Of a DNA stretch of 64,000 nt, positions 18,691 to 27,836 are shown in pieces. Source of the stretch: Micavibrio_C sp965231165. Its GTDB lineage: Bacteria > Pseudomonadota > Alphaproteobacteria > Micavibrionales > Micavibrionaceae. Location of the stretch: positions 1,116,001 to 1,180,000 of the forward strand of contig OZ246421.1 in assembly GCA_965231165.1 (NCBI GenBank), in the 5' to 3' direction. The notes under the pieces are model-generated. The model was given only the letters and a program-made list of their open reading frames with translations, was not told where the DNA came from and did not search any database. Numbering within the stretch: position 1 is the first letter of the stretch; every line of letters begins with the position of its first letter. The position numbers and the translations under genes were made by a program.

Positions 18691-20403
18691 ATGACTCAGG
18701 TTCACACGCGTGATCAAGTTCGAGACAGCACCGACCAGGAAGTCTCTGAAGTGGCTGGTCTGGCTACAAGACCTCTGTATGAGTGCGAAAAAGAAGATGG
18801 CGACGGCAGGAAAGAACCTTCGCTGGGCGAGCTTCTGACCGCCGCTGAAACAGCAACCGCCAGAGTTACGCCGACGATATCGGATACGGATGATGTGTTT
18901 ACTGAACCCGCCGTAGAGGAGCCGCGCAGATCCGGTTTTGGCGATCTGGACGCTATCACGCCTCTGGCTGGCAATCCGGAAGTCGCGCCTGCTGCTGAAG
19001 ACGCTTCCGTTGAAGACGTTGTGCAACAACTGCGCCGTGAAATCGCCGCCGCCTGGGGCCAGGATGATGTTGATCACGATGCCTTTGCAAAAGTCAGCCA
19101 TCTGACCATCGTGCAGGCCGCCTCCGCTACAGGCCCGCTGGTTGTCGCCGATCCCGTCAGCAACGATGAGGTCATGCTGGGCACACGTGAGGACGGCGTA
19201 CAGGCCGTTCTGGGTAACATCAACATTACCGCTGCACAGGCCTTAAGCCGCGCACAACTGGCCCTGACCAGCGAGCGCTTCAGAACAGAAGGCATCAATG
19301 AAATCCACGGTACCGATTTAGACAAAGCCTTGCTAGCTCTGGCGGCGCGCGACGTAGGACTGGTTATTATCAACAAGCCACGGATCAGCGCACAAACCAT
19401 GCAGGACGCGCAAGCCCTGTGGAATGAGATGAAGGGCGTCACAGCACCGGCAGCCGAAGCGGCCGCGGCAGCAGAAACCGTGAAAGCCGAAGCCCCCATC
19501 GCGCCGGTTGCCGCCGAAACTCTGGCAGAAGCAACTCCTGCAGCCACAACAACCACTCAGCATGAACCCGCTCATTGCATCGACACCCTCGTGGAAACAC
19601 CGGCAGCCCCCGTTGCTGAAAAAGCCGTTGCCGCCAGTATTGATCTTCATGAACCCGCACATTGCGCCGACCTCCCCCTGATTGAGGTTGAAGAGCTGCC
19701 CGCTAACGCTCTGGTACATGACGGCCTTGAAACTCTCAGCACGGAAGATTTTCTTAAAGGCGTTGAAGTCACCGAGTTGCCAGCCGATGGCATTCCGGTT
19801 CTGACGGACATCGTGTCACAGGAAGACATCGCAAACATGGCTCTCGCTGCCTCGCTGAAGCCGGAAGTACAGGAAATTCTGGCGGACAGCGGCATTGCGC
19901 CGAAAAACTATGTCGATCTGCGCGACCGCCTTAAATCGGGTCAAGATAAAACACTGGCCGACGATCAGGGCTTTATCCTGACAGACGCTTTCCGTGAACA
20001 AGTGCTGAAGGCCCTGGAAGCCGATGGCGTGACCTATAATGCGGCCTGCACTACTCATGAGCCGCGCACAGTCATCAACCATCAGGTGGCCGCCACAAAG
20101 ACTGCAGGGAACGTCACGGCACAGACAACCCTGAAGCCGGAAGTGCTGGAAATTCTGAACGGCGATAGTGCAAACGACAATGTCCCCGCAGACACTTATC
20201 TCGACCTGCGCAGCCGCCTGAAATCAGGTGACAAGACACTGGCTGATAGTCAGGGCTTTATCCTGAAAGACGCCGTCTCTCCGCGCCTGCTGAAAGCTCT
20301 GGAAGCCGATGGCATGACCTATAATTCAGAACGCATCGCCCGCGCCCCGCGCACGGTCGTCAATTATCAGGTGAAGGCCCGTATGGCCCTGCGCCCTGAA
20401 TAA
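18691..20403 (+). CDS. Hypothetical protein with internal repeats
   Basis: A 570-residue, Ala/Glu-rich cytoplasmic-looking protein. Residues 1-110 are low in complexity. About 110-250 is a folded segment containing GTDLDKALLALAARDVGL, comparable to the upstream neighbour. An Ala/Pro/Glu linker carries two copies of HEPAHC (encoded near 19561 and 19648). The C-terminal third has two copies of a unit of about 75 residues that begins SLKPEVQEIL or TLKPEVLEIL and runs through DLRxRLKSG, KTLADxQGFIL, LLKALEADG and PRTVxNxQV (about 19853-20095 and 20127-20395). The second unit ends at the C-terminus. I recognise no family. A strong terminator follows directly. Ribosome site GAGG lies about 11 bases before the ATG. 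Confidence 0.65.
   Translation: MTQVHTRDQVRDSTDQEVSEVAGLATRPLYECEKEDGDGRKEPSLGELLTAAETATARVTPTISDTDDVFTEPAVEEPRRSGFGDLDAITPLAGNPEVAPAAEDASVEDVVQQLRREIAAAWGQDDVDHDAFAKVSHLTIVQAASATGPLVVADPVSNDEVMLGTREDGVQAVLGNINITAAQALSRAQLALTSERFRTEGINEIHGTDLDKALLALAARDVGLVIINKPRISAQTMQDAQALWNEMKGVTAPAAEAAAAAETVKAEAPIAPVAAETLAEATPAATTTTQHEPAHCIDTLVETPAAPVAEKAVAASIDLHEPAHCADLPLIEVEELPANALVHDGLETLSTEDFLKGVEVTELPADGIPVLTDIVSQEDIANMALAASLKPEVQEILADSGIAPKNYVDLRDRLKSGQDKTLADDQGFILTDAFREQVLKALEADGVTYNAACTTHEPRTVINHQVAATKTAGNVTAQTTLKPEVLEILNGDSANDNVPADTYLDLRSRLKSGDKTLADSQGFILKDAVSPRLLKALEADGMTYNSERIARAPRTVVNYQVKARMALRPE
19853..20395 (+). repeat. Two-copy coding repeat (unit about 75 residues)
   Basis: Unit 1 begins near 19853 and unit 2 near 20127. 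Each encodes a LKPEV(Q/L)EIL start, a DLRxRLKSG helix, KTLADxQGFIL, and a LKALEADGxTYN end followed by PRTVxNxQV. Wording differs throughout, so this is an old duplication, not a slippage repeat. Confidence 0.75.
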
Positions 20404-20423
20404 TCAGGCCCATCACAGATATT

Positions 20424-20454
20424 AAAAAGGCCGGAGATGATCCGGCCTTTTTTT
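20424..20454 (+). terminator. Rho-independent terminator, effective in both directions
   Basis: A 12-base stem (20424-20435 with 20441-20452) with loop GATGA has a core of GGCCGGA and is followed by a run of seven T. The A-rich 5' arm gives a T run on the minus strand too, so it can also end the leftward tRNA-Lys transcript. Confidence 0.88.
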
Positions 20455-20518
20455 CATGGCTTTACAACCACACCAAAGCGCACGGACAAAATAACGGACA
20501 TCTATGAGGGAAAGTTAG

Positions 20519-20594
20519 TGGTGGCTGCGGTGGGATTCGAACCCACGACCCTCTGATTAAAAGTCAGATGCTCTACCAGCTGAGCTACGCAACC
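20519..20594 (-). tRNA. tRNA-Lys(TTT)
   Basis: 76 bases including an encoded CCA. Read leftward, the acceptor stem GGTTGCG pairs with CGCAGCC (one G-U). The D arm is AGCTCAGCTGGTAGAGC. The anticodon stem-loop is CTGAC-TTTTAAT-CAG type with anticodon TTT, and the T arm has GGTTCGAATCC. All arms are normal in length. Confidence 0.97.
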
Positions 20595-20636
20595 AAACCG
20601 TGGGGATTCGCTTGAGGAACCCCTGTTAACGGGTGC

Positions 20637-20665
20637 AAATTATGGATTTTGTGGCCCCACGTCAA
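20637..20665 (-). promoter_or_regulatory. Putative promoter of tRNA-Lys
   Basis: Read leftward: TTGACG (20665-20660), then CATAAT (20644-20639, 15-base gap) or TAATTT (20642-20637, 17-base gap). It lies about 45 bases upstream of the mature tRNA 5' end. Confidence 0.45.
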
Positions 20666-20724
20666 GTATTTGTTTTTACTTATGAACGGGGGTACTTTTT
20701 GGGGCTGTTTTCCCTTTAAAACGC

Positions 20725-21234
20725 TTAATTCCGACCCAGTTTCTGCTTAAGCAGCGCCTCGGTAGCGGGCGTTACGACCTCGCTCACGTCCCCGCCCAGC
20801 CCGCAGATTTCCTTGACGAAGCTGGAAGACACAAACTGCCATTTATCAGAGGCCATCAGGAATACGGTCTCAATATCCGGATCAAGCCGCGCGTTCATGC
20901 CCGTCATCTGAAATTCGAATTCAAAATCAGATACGGCGCGCAGACCACGAAAAATGCAATGTGAATTCACATCTTTGGCAAAATGGATCAGCAGGTTGCT
21001 GAACGGCCTGACTTCGATTTCGCAATATTTGTCGTACATGCTGTCGATATCGTTCTGCACCATGCGTACGCGCTCTTCACTGGTGAACAGCGGTTCTTTG
21101 CGCGGGTTGGCGGCCACACCGACGATCAGCTTGTCCACCTGTTTGCTGGCGCGCTTGATAATATGCAAGTGCCCCTTAGTGATCGGGTCGAACGTGCCGG
21201 GATATACGCCTATACGCTTTTTAAGTACGGTCAC
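20725..21234 (-). CDS. coaD: Phosphopantetheine adenylyltransferase CoaD
   Basis: Catalyses the penultimate step of coenzyme A synthesis, joining ATP and 4'-phosphopantetheine to give dephospho-CoA. The nucleotidyltransferase motif GTFDPITKGHLHI (T-x-GH) lies at the N-terminus, FRGLRAVSDFEFE in the middle and the SSSFVKEICGLGGDV motif near the end. I start it at GTG 21234: AAGGGCG lies just upstream, it gives a 169-residue protein of normal length, and it places the start 10 bases after the gyrA stop. The frame remains open upstream, but that part overlaps gyrA and has no family similarity. Probably translated from the gyrA transcript. Confidence 0.94.
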   Translation of the reverse strand: MTVLKKRIGVYPGTFDPITKGHLHIIKRASKQVDKLIVGVAANPRKEPLFTSEERVRMVQNDIDSMYDKYCEIEVRPFSNLLIHFAKDVNSHCIFRGLRAVSDFEFEFQMTGMNARLDPDIETVFLMASDKWQFVSSSFVKEICGLGGDVSEVVTPATEALLKQKLGRN

Positions 21235-21244
21235 GATATCGCCC

Positions 21245-24010
21245 TTACTGCACTGACGGTTCCACGGTGGGTTCAATAGGTTCTGCGCCCTCACCGCTTT
21301 CGTCTTCTTCATCCTGAATCAGCCAGCCGACGGAGACGACGCTTTCGCCTTCGGCCACTTTGAACAGGGTGACGCCTTGTGCCGAACGGCCTGTGAAGCG
21401 CACGTCCTTCACCGGGGTGCGGATCAACTGGCCGCCATCGGTGACCAGCATGATCTGGTGTTCGTCGGTCACAGGGAAGGTCGCCACCACTTCGGCGCCG
21501 TTCTTTTCGGTCAGGCCCATATTGGTGACACCCTGACCGCCACGGCCAGACAGACGGTATTCATAGGACGAGGTACGCTTACCGAAGCCCTTGACCGACA
21601 CGGTCAGCAGGAATTGTTCCAGCGCCTGCAGTTCCTTGAAGCGGGCTTCCGAGAGTTCGACGCCATTGCCGCCCTCTTCGAATTCCATGCCCTCTTCATC
21701 GGCACCGCGCAGTTTGCTGGCCATTTTCAGGTAAGCATTGCGTTCGTCCGGCGTGGCTTCGACATGTTTCATTACCGACATCGAGATGACTTCATCTTTC
21801 TTGTCGGACTTGTTCTTGCCTTTGCCAGCCTCGGAAAGCTTCACGCCGCGCACACCGGTCGAGGTGCGGCCCGCGAAGACGCGGACGTCATCGACGGGGA
21901 AACGGATCGCGCGGCCTTGAGCGGTCGCCAGCAGAATATCTTCATCCTCGCGGGCGATTTTTACGGAGACCAGCTTCTCGCCCTCTTCCTCCAGCTTCAT
22001 GGCGATCAGGCCATTGGAGCGGATATTGCGGAAGTCGGAAAGTTTGTTACGGCGCACATTCCCGGTCGAGGTCGCGAACAGGATGTCCATTTCGTCCCAG
22101 ATTTCTTCATTTTCAGGAAGACGCAGATAGACGGAGATATTTTCGCCTTCCTCAAGCGGCAGCAGGTTGACCATGGCGCGGCCACGGGCCTGGGGTGTGG
22201 CGAGCGGGATCTGCCAGACTTTCATCTTGTGCACGATGCCCTTGGAGGTAAATACCAGCAACGGCGTATGGGTAGAGGCGACGAACAGATCGGATACGAA
22301 ATCCTCGTCCTTCAGGCCTGTGCCGGAACGGCCCTTGCCGCCCCGCTTCTGGGCGCGGTAGGTCGCCAGCGGCACACGCTTGACGTAGCCGCCATGGGTA
22401 ATGGTCACGACCATGTCTTCGCGCTGGATCAGGTCTTCGATATCTTCCTCGAATTCCGATTCCACGATTTCTGTGCGGCGCGGCGTGGCAAAACGGGCGC
22501 GGACTTCAATCAGTTCGTTACGCATGACCGTCAGCATTTTTTCACGGCTGGCGAGGATTGAGAGATATTCGGCAATCGCATCGGTGATTTCTTTCAATTC
22601 ATCGCCGATTTTGCCGCGCTCAAGCCCGGTCAGGCGGTGCAGGCGCAGATCGAGAATGGCTTTCGCCTGAATTTCCGACATCTGGTACGTGCCCGCTTCA
22701 TCGGTCAGGTAATCCGGATCGTCAATCAGGGCGATCAGCGGCACGATATCGCCCGCAGGCCAGCGTTTGGCCAGCAATTGTTCCTTGGCAACAGCCGGAT
22801 CTTTAGCATTACGGATCAGCGCGATGATTTCATCGATATTGGCAACAGCAACAGCCAACCCGGCCAAGACGTGGGCACGGTCGCGGGCCTTACCCAGTTC
22901 ATAAATGGTGCGGCGGGTAATGACTTCTTCACGGAAGGCGATGAATGCTGAAATGAAATCCTTCAGCACCAGCGTTTCCGGGCGGCCATGGTTTAAGGCC
23001 ACCATGTTGCAGGGAAATGACGTTTGCAGCGATGTATGTTTATAGAGCTGATTGAGAACGACATCGGCGACGGCGTTCTTTTTCAGTTCGATGACAACGC
23101 GCACACCGTCGCGGTCGGATTCGTCGCGCACGTCGGAAATATCTTCCACGATTTTTTCACGCGCGACCTCACCCAGACGTTCCAGCAGCTTGCCCTTGTT
23201 CACCTGATAGGGAATTTCGGTAAAGATAATCGCTTCGCGCTTGTCCCGTATATCCTCGAAGTGCGCCTTGGCACGCATCATGACCGAGCCATTGCCGGTC
23301 ATATAAGCGCTGCGGATACCATTGCGACCCAATATCTGTCCGCCCGTCGGGAAATCCGGCCCCGGGATATAGGCCATCAGGGCAGCGGTGTCGAGATTGG
23401 GGTTATCGATGTAAGCGCAGCAGGCGTCAATCACCTCGCCGAGATTGTGCGGCGGAATGTTGGTGGCCATACCGACGGCGATACCGCCCGCACCGTTTGC
23501 CAGCAGGTTCGGGATACGCGCCGGAAGAACTTCCGGCTCCCATGTTGACTCGTCGTAGTTGGGGCGGAAATTGACTGTGTCCTTGTCAATATCATCGAGC
23601 AATGTTTCAGCCACCTTGGACAGGCGTGCCTCGGTGTAACGCATCGCCGCTGCCGGGTCGCCATCCATGGAACCAAAGTTACCCTGACCATCGACCAGTA
23701 CCACGCGCATCGAGAAATCCTGCGCCATGCGCACCAATGATTCATAAATCGCGGAGTCGCCGTGCGGGTGGTATTTACCCATCACGTCACCGACGATACG
23801 GGCGGATTTTTTGTAAGATTTGTCGGAGGTATAACCACCCTCCTGCATCGCGAACAGGATGCGGCGGTGAACCGGCTTCAGACCGTCACGGACATCAGGA
23901 AGCGCCCGACTCACGATCACGCTCATCGCGTAATCGAGGTAGGATTTTTTCATCTCTTCTTCGAGAGAAATGGAGGGCAAGTTGCTTTCGGTGGTGACTG
24001 AATCACTCAT
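21245..24010 (-). CDS. gyrA: DNA gyrase subunit A
   Basis: The breakage-reunion subunit of gyrase, which introduces negative supercoils together with GyrB. The catalytic tyrosine is Tyr125 in AAAMRYTEARLSK. The fluoroquinolone region HPHGDSAIYE has Ser86 (the E. coli Ser83 position, wild-type) and Glu90 in place of the usual Asp87. The GyrA box reads QKRGGKG (about 585-591), which marks it as gyrase and not topoisomerase IV. Six beta-pinwheel blades follow. The 921 residues include an extra charged insertion near 760-800 (GKGKNKSDKKDE and ADEEGMEFEEGGNG), a feature seen in many alphaproteobacterial GyrA proteins. The acidic tail ends in Glu/Pro-rich residues. Confidence 0.97.
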   Translation of the reverse strand: MSDSVTTESNLPSISLEEEMKKSYLDYAMSVIVSRALPDVRDGLKPVHRRILFAMQEGGYTSDKSYKKSARIVGDVMGKYHPHGDSAIYESLVRMAQDFSMRVVLVDGQGNFGSMDGDPAAAMRYTEARLSKVAETLLDDIDKDTVNFRPNYDESTWEPEVLPARIPNLLANGAGGIAVGMATNIPPHNLGEVIDACCAYIDNPNLDTAALMAYIPGPDFPTGGQILGRNGIRSAYMTGNGSVMMRAKAHFEDIRDKREAIIFTEIPYQVNKGKLLERLGEVAREKIVEDISDVRDESDRDGVRVVIELKKNAVADVVLNQLYKHTSLQTSFPCNMVALNHGRPETLVLKDFISAFIAFREEVITRRTIYELGKARDRAHVLAGLAVAVANIDEIIALIRNAKDPAVAKEQLLAKRWPAGDIVPLIALIDDPDYLTDEAGTYQMSEIQAKAILDLRLHRLTGLERGKIGDELKEITDAIAEYLSILASREKMLTVMRNELIEVRARFATPRRTEIVESEFEEDIEDLIQREDMVVTITHGGYVKRVPLATYRAQKRGGKGRSGTGLKDEDFVSDLFVASTHTPLLVFTSKGIVHKMKVWQIPLATPQARGRAMVNLLPLEEGENISVYLRLPENEEIWDEMDILFATSTGNVRRNKLSDFRNIRSNGLIAMKLEEEGEKLVSVKIAREDEDILLATAQGRAIRFPVDDVRVFAGRTSTGVRGVKLSEAGKGKNKSDKKDEVISMSVMKHVEATPDERNAYLKMASKLRGADEEGMEFEEGGNGVELSEARFKELQALEQFLLTVSVKGFGKRTSSYEYRLSGRGGQGVTNMGLTEKNGAEVVATFPVTDEHQIMLVTDGGQLIRTPVKDVRFTGRSAQGVTLFKVAEGESVVSVGWLIQDEEDESGEGAEPIEPTVEPSVQ

Positions 24011-24023
24011 GCTGTAACGACCT

Positions 24024-24053
24024 TAAAAAGACTGCAAAAATCAGCCTTTTTTC
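24024..24053. terminator. Hairpin in the gyrA upstream gap
   Basis: AAAAAGACTG (24025-24034) pairs with CAGCCTTTTT (24042-24051) with one G-T, around a 7-base A-rich loop. T runs follow in both directions. It sits just upstream of the gyrA start, so it could be the end of the ssb-DUF2059 transcript or a leader structure. Confidence 0.3.
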
Positions 24054-24140
24054 TAGCATTTTGCAGGAGGTATCACAATGAATGAATAGCTGAAAAACCG
24101 TGTTATTCCCGGGATAAATCCGCCTGGGAACAGGCCGTTT

Positions 24141-24587
24141 TCAGGGGGTCGGCGTTTGCTTTTGTTGGGCTTCATAGCCTGTGCGCAGCGCCATCAGGGC
24201 GCGGTCAATTTCGCGCGCAATACCCGGCTGCACAAGCCCCTGATAAACAGGCATTTTTTCGATGATCTGCGCAGTTTCAGGCTTGCTGTAATAATCGATC
24301 ATGACCTGTAGCTCTGCGGCAGTGAAGGTATCGGCAAGAGCTTCCACCGACGCTTTCTCAACGCTGGCCATATCGATTTTAGCCATCATTTCGCGCTGGA
24401 ATTTCTCTTTTTCAGACAGCCCCCAGCTTTCGCCCACGCGCTTGATCGACGATTCAATCTGCCGCGAGACAGGGTTCACCATGCTCAGTTTCTTCGCCAT
24501 TTCCAGACGTTGCGCCTTATCGGCGTCCTGTGCCCAGACAGGCAAGGCCAGCAGAGAAAGGAGGCAGACAGTCAGAAACAAGCGCAT
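24141..24587 (-). CDS. DUF2059-domain exported protein
   Basis: A 148-residue protein with a clear Sec signal peptide (hydrophobic core LTVCLLSLLALPVWA, cleavage after PVWA), so it is periplasmic. The C-terminal half contains the DUF2059 pattern DTFTAAELQVMIDYYSKPE followed by a helical region, typical of small periplasmic proteins of unknown role. It starts 34 bases after the ssb stop on the same strand and is probably co-transcribed. Normal length for the family. Confidence 0.83.
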   Translation of the reverse strand: MRLFLTVCLLSLLALPVWAQDADKAQRLEMAKKLSMVNPVSRQIESSIKRVGESWGLSEKEKFQREMMAKIDMASVEKASVEALADTFTAAELQVMIDYYSKPETAQIIEKMPVYQGLVQPGIAREIDRALMALRTGYEAQQKQTPTP

Positions 24588-24621
24588 GATTAAACCCTGA
24601 TCTTCAGTTGTTTATTTAAGG

Positions 24622-25104
24622 CTAGAACGGAATCTCGTCGTCGATGTTCTCAACTTTACCGCGACCGGCACCGGCTGATGAAGATGAAGCAGACGGACCC
24701 GCGTCATAGGACGGCATATCATTGTCATTGAAGGCACCCGCACCGCCGCCACTCTTGCCATCCAGCATGGTCAGTTCGCCGCGATAAGGGCGGAGTACGA
24801 CTTCGGTGGTATATTTTTCAGCGCCCGCGTTGTCTGTCCATTTGCGGGTTTCGATCTGGCCTTCGATATAAACCTTGGCGCCCTTCTTGAGATATTTCTC
24901 GCAGACACCGACGATGTTGTCGTTGAATACGACGACACGGTGCCATTGTGTGCGTTCCTGACGCTCGCCCGAGTTTTTGTCTTTCCAGCTTTCAGAAGTC
25001 GCCACCGACAGGTTGGCCACGCGCCCACCCGTCTGCATCGTGCGAATATCCGGATCAGCCCCCAGATTACCAACCAGAATAACTTTATTAACACTGCCAG
25101 CCAT
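24622..25104 (-). CDS. ssb: Single-stranded DNA-binding protein SSB
   Basis: Tetrameric ssDNA-binding protein needed for replication and repair. The OB fold runs over residues 1-112 (SVNKVILVGNLGADPDIR at the start, then the WKDK and TQWHRVVVF strands and GAKVYIEGQIETRKW). A Gly/Ser/Ala-rich linker follows, and the C-terminal tip DDEIPF binds partner proteins. 160 residues is normal. The start has a strong AAGGAG ribosome site. It is divergent from the Lon-like gene across a 239-base gap. Confidence 0.96.
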   Translation of the reverse strand: MAGSVNKVILVGNLGADPDIRTMQTGGRVANLSVATSESWKDKNSGERQERTQWHRVVVFNDNIVGVCEKYLKKGAKVYIEGQIETRKWTDNAGAEKYTTEVVLRPYRGELTMLDGKSGGGAGAFNDNDMPSYDAGPSASSSSAGAGRGKVENIDDEIPF

Positions 25105-25145
25105 AGCGGGGACTCCTTCTTCTTCAACTTTATTTTGGATGCCGC

Positions 25146-25173
25146 ACTATAGAACAACTTGCCGTGCGGTTAA
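25146..25173 (-). promoter_or_regulatory. Putative ssb promoter
   Basis: Read leftward: TTAACC (25173-25168), 16 bases, TATAGT (25151-25146), about 40 bases before the ssb start codon. Confidence 0.35.
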
Positions 25174-25252
25174 AAGCCACAGCAGCGCAATTCCAACGGT
25201 TTTCCTCAATTCTTTCTGTCCACAGGCATGAAGCGACATTTTATTAGTTTTT

Positions 25253-25281
25253 TTGACCTCTGCGCATATTTTTGTTCTAAT
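25253..25281 (+). promoter_or_regulatory. Putative promoter of the Lon-like gene
   Basis: TTGACC (25253-25258), exactly 17 bases, TCTAAT (25276-25281): each hexamer matches sigma70 consensus at five of six positions. It leaves a leader of about 55 bases before ATG 25344. Confidence 0.55.
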
Positions 25282-25343
25282 CTTGCGGTACGCTGTGGTA
25301 AAACAGCTTAATAAAATAAAAAAGTTAAAACAGGGAGTATCTG

Positions 25344-27725
25344 ATGAGAATGCACATTCGCGAGCAGTTTGAAACTGCGGCGGGAAACGCCATCTATCGC
25401 TATCTCGGACGCCTCGACCAAATGGCTAACACCCGCGTGGTAGCCGATGCCATGGCCTACGCCCCTGAAGAAATCACCAAAGGCCGCGATTTTAAAGACA
25501 TCTTCTTCGACGATATGATGAACCGTTTTGCGACCATTATGGCGCCGGTTAAAGAACGGCACGTTATTCCTGAGGAATATTTCCGCTGGGCCATGATCAA
25601 AAGGTACGGCGATCAAATCACCCGGCAGGATTCACATCATGAACTGACAAGGCTGATGAAGAAGGCGCGTGATTTCGATGACGAAAATCCTGTGCCGGAA
25701 TTCCAAAACTCCCCCGTGCCTGAATTTCTGCAAATTCTCACAGACTCTCTATCATCAACGGACCTGGCTGACATGACCAATGAATGGAACGGTATATTCA
25801 CACAGTTGGCAAAACTGGCTGCATCTGATGACGCGCTGAATGTTTATGTGCTCAATAATAGCGTCCATACAGCCTCCTCTGAAGCCATTAACGCGGCGAT
25901 TGCCGCTAAAAGCCAGGGTGGCAAAGCGGTGGCGCTGCGCAAACCCGAAAAGCCTAAACTCGGCAACGGGTTTGACGATGATGACGGCGATGACAGCACC
26001 GATCTCGATAAACTGGGTGAAAAGCTATCGCAGATCTCCTTCCCGGAAACCACGCTGGAAAGTGTGCGCAAGCTTTATAAGCAGACCCGCAAGCTGAATC
26101 CGCAGGCCTCCGAGTTCTCGGTCAACTGCAAGCGTCTGGATATCATCTCTTCGCTGCCCTGGGGTCAATTCAAGGAGATGAACAGCAATATTAATCAGGC
26201 GCAGCAAGTGCTTGATGATGAGCATTACGGTCTTGAGAAGGTCAAAGAACAGATCATCCAGCACATGGCCGTGCAAAACCGCACGGGTGCTCCGGACGGC
26301 AAGATCATGCTGCTCGTCGGCCCTCCCGGTGTCGGCAAGACCTCAATCGCGCAATCTGTCGCCAAAGCCACAGGACGCGAATATATCCGTATCGCGCTCG
26401 GCGGCGTCAGCAAGGAATCCGATATTCGCGGACACAGCAGCACCTTTGTAGGTGCCATGCCAGGCCGTATCATTCAGGAAATCAAGAAAGCTAAATCCAG
26501 CAATCCGCTGGTTGTGCTTGATGAGATCGACAAGCTGGGTGAAGGTGGCGCTCATGGCGATCCGTCTGCGGCGCTGCTCGAATTACTCGACCCCGCGCAG
26601 AACCATACGTTCCGTGACGATTATCTGGGCGTGGAATTCGACATGTCGAAAGTCCTGTTCTTCTGCACGGCGAACGATTTTGGCAACATCCCCGGCCCGT
26701 TGCGGGACAGGATGCAGGCTCTGCACCTGTCCAGCTATCTTCAGGACGAGAAGTATGAAATTGCCACACGCTATCTCATCCCTAAACAGATGAAGGCCAA
26801 AGCCCTGAATGAAAGCGAACTGGTGATTGAGCCGGAAGCCATTAAAGCGCTGATCTCCCATCATACAATGGAAGCAGGCGTCAGGGGGCTTGAAAAGAAA
26901 ATCGGTGAGATCTGCAGCAAAGCCGTTGTCGATATCGCGACAGGCAAGGAAGGGCAAACTGTTGTCACGCCTGAAAATCTTGAGCAATATGTCGGCCCCG
27001 GCCACGGTGACCGTGATCAAATTCCGGCACAGGACATGGTCGGCGTTGTCAGCGGCTTGGCTTATTCTTCTGTCGGCGGTTCCGTATTGCCGATTGAGGC
27101 CAGCCTGCTGCCGTCACATGGATTCAAACTGACACTCAGCGGTAATCTGGGCAAGGTCATGGGTGAATCGGCGGGCGTGGCCGAACGTCTGGTGCGTGCC
27201 CGTGCGCCACAGTTTGGCATCAGCGACAGCAAACTCAATAGAACCGAGCTAAGCGTACACTGCCCCGCAGGCGCCACGCCGAAAGATGGCCCGTCAGCGG
27301 GTGCGGCGTTTACTACCGCCATTATCTCCGCTCTTACCGGTATCCCCATTCGCCGTGACGTGGCGATGACGGGTGAGATCAATTCGCGCGGTGAAGTGAC
27401 GGCGATTGGCGGCTTGCGAGAAAAACTGGAAGGCGCTCTCAACGCCGGGGTCAAAATCGTTCTGGTTCCCAAGCAGAATATCCCGAACCTGAACGAGGTA
27501 CCGGAGAAGATTAAATCGCAACTGAGCATTAGACCTGTCGGCACAATTGAAGAAGTCCTTGAGCATGCGCTGACGGAAGAAATCAACCCGGTTGTTGCCA
27601 AACCGCGCAGCCGTCTGGGTCAAATATGGGACCTGGTGGTAAACAAACCCAGCAATGACAATAACCAGTCCGCCAGTATTCGTCAGCCTGCCGGTCCGCG
27701 TCCGGATGAGTTGAAAATTCGCTAG
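25344..27725 (+). CDS. Lon-like ATP-dependent protease with divergent N-terminus
   Basis: AAA+ serine protease related to Lon. The ATPase has Walker A GPPGVGKTS (about 327-335), Walker B VVLDEIDKLG, and the helical sensor region. The proteolytic domain is complete: Ser651 in PKDGPSAG and Lys694 in GGLREKL, spaced 43 residues as in E. coli Lon. The first 250 residues do not show the normal LON substrate-binding domain. They begin MRMHIREQFETAAGNAIYRY, have long helical charged stretches, and contain an acidic run (FDDDDGDDSTDLD) near residue 212. The ATPase-proximal helices and all downstream parts look conventional. This may be a specialised Lon paralog with its own substrate range. 793 residues; good ribosome site (AGGGAG). 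Confidence 0.88.
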   Translation: MRMHIREQFETAAGNAIYRYLGRLDQMANTRVVADAMAYAPEEITKGRDFKDIFFDDMMNRFATIMAPVKERHVIPEEYFRWAMIKRYGDQITRQDSHHELTRLMKKARDFDDENPVPEFQNSPVPEFLQILTDSLSSTDLADMTNEWNGIFTQLAKLAASDDALNVYVLNNSVHTASSEAINAAIAAKSQGGKAVALRKPEKPKLGNGFDDDDGDDSTDLDKLGEKLSQISFPETTLESVRKLYKQTRKLNPQASEFSVNCKRLDIISSLPWGQFKEMNSNINQAQQVLDDEHYGLEKVKEQIIQHMAVQNRTGAPDGKIMLLVGPPGVGKTSIAQSVAKATGREYIRIALGGVSKESDIRGHSSTFVGAMPGRIIQEIKKAKSSNPLVVLDEIDKLGEGGAHGDPSAALLELLDPAQNHTFRDDYLGVEFDMSKVLFFCTANDFGNIPGPLRDRMQALHLSSYLQDEKYEIATRYLIPKQMKAKALNESELVIEPEAIKALISHHTMEAGVRGLEKKIGEICSKAVVDIATGKEGQTVVTPENLEQYVGPGHGDRDQIPAQDMVGVVSGLAYSSVGGSVLPIEASLLPSHGFKLTLSGNLGKVMGESAGVAERLVRARAPQFGISDSKLNRTELSVHCPAGATPKDGPSAGAAFTTAIISALTGIPIRRDVAMTGEINSRGEVTAIGGLREKLEGALNAGVKIVLVPKQNIPNLNEVPEKIKSQLSIRPVGTIEEVLEHALTEEINPVVAKPRSRLGQIWDLVVNKPSNDNNQSASIRQPAGPRPDELKIR

Positions 27726-27747
27726 AATTATCTTTCATACCCCATCT

Positions 27748-27777
27748 AACCAGCCTTCTTCGGGAGGCTGGTTTTTT
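27748..27777 (+). terminator. Rho-independent terminator after the Lon-like gene
   Basis: AACCAGCCT (27748-27756) pairs perfectly with AGGCTGGTT (27765-27773) around an 8-base loop and runs into six T. Confidence 0.82.
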
Positions 27778-27836
27778 AATGTGATAAAGCCCCTAGCCAA
27801 GTGTTGGTAAAATCACATATATATGAGATGTCAGAG

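Noticed and set aside
21235..21312. Upstream extension of coaD into gyrA
   Set aside because: GTG 21234 has a ribosome site and gives the normal CoaD length; the extension overlaps the gyrA coding end.
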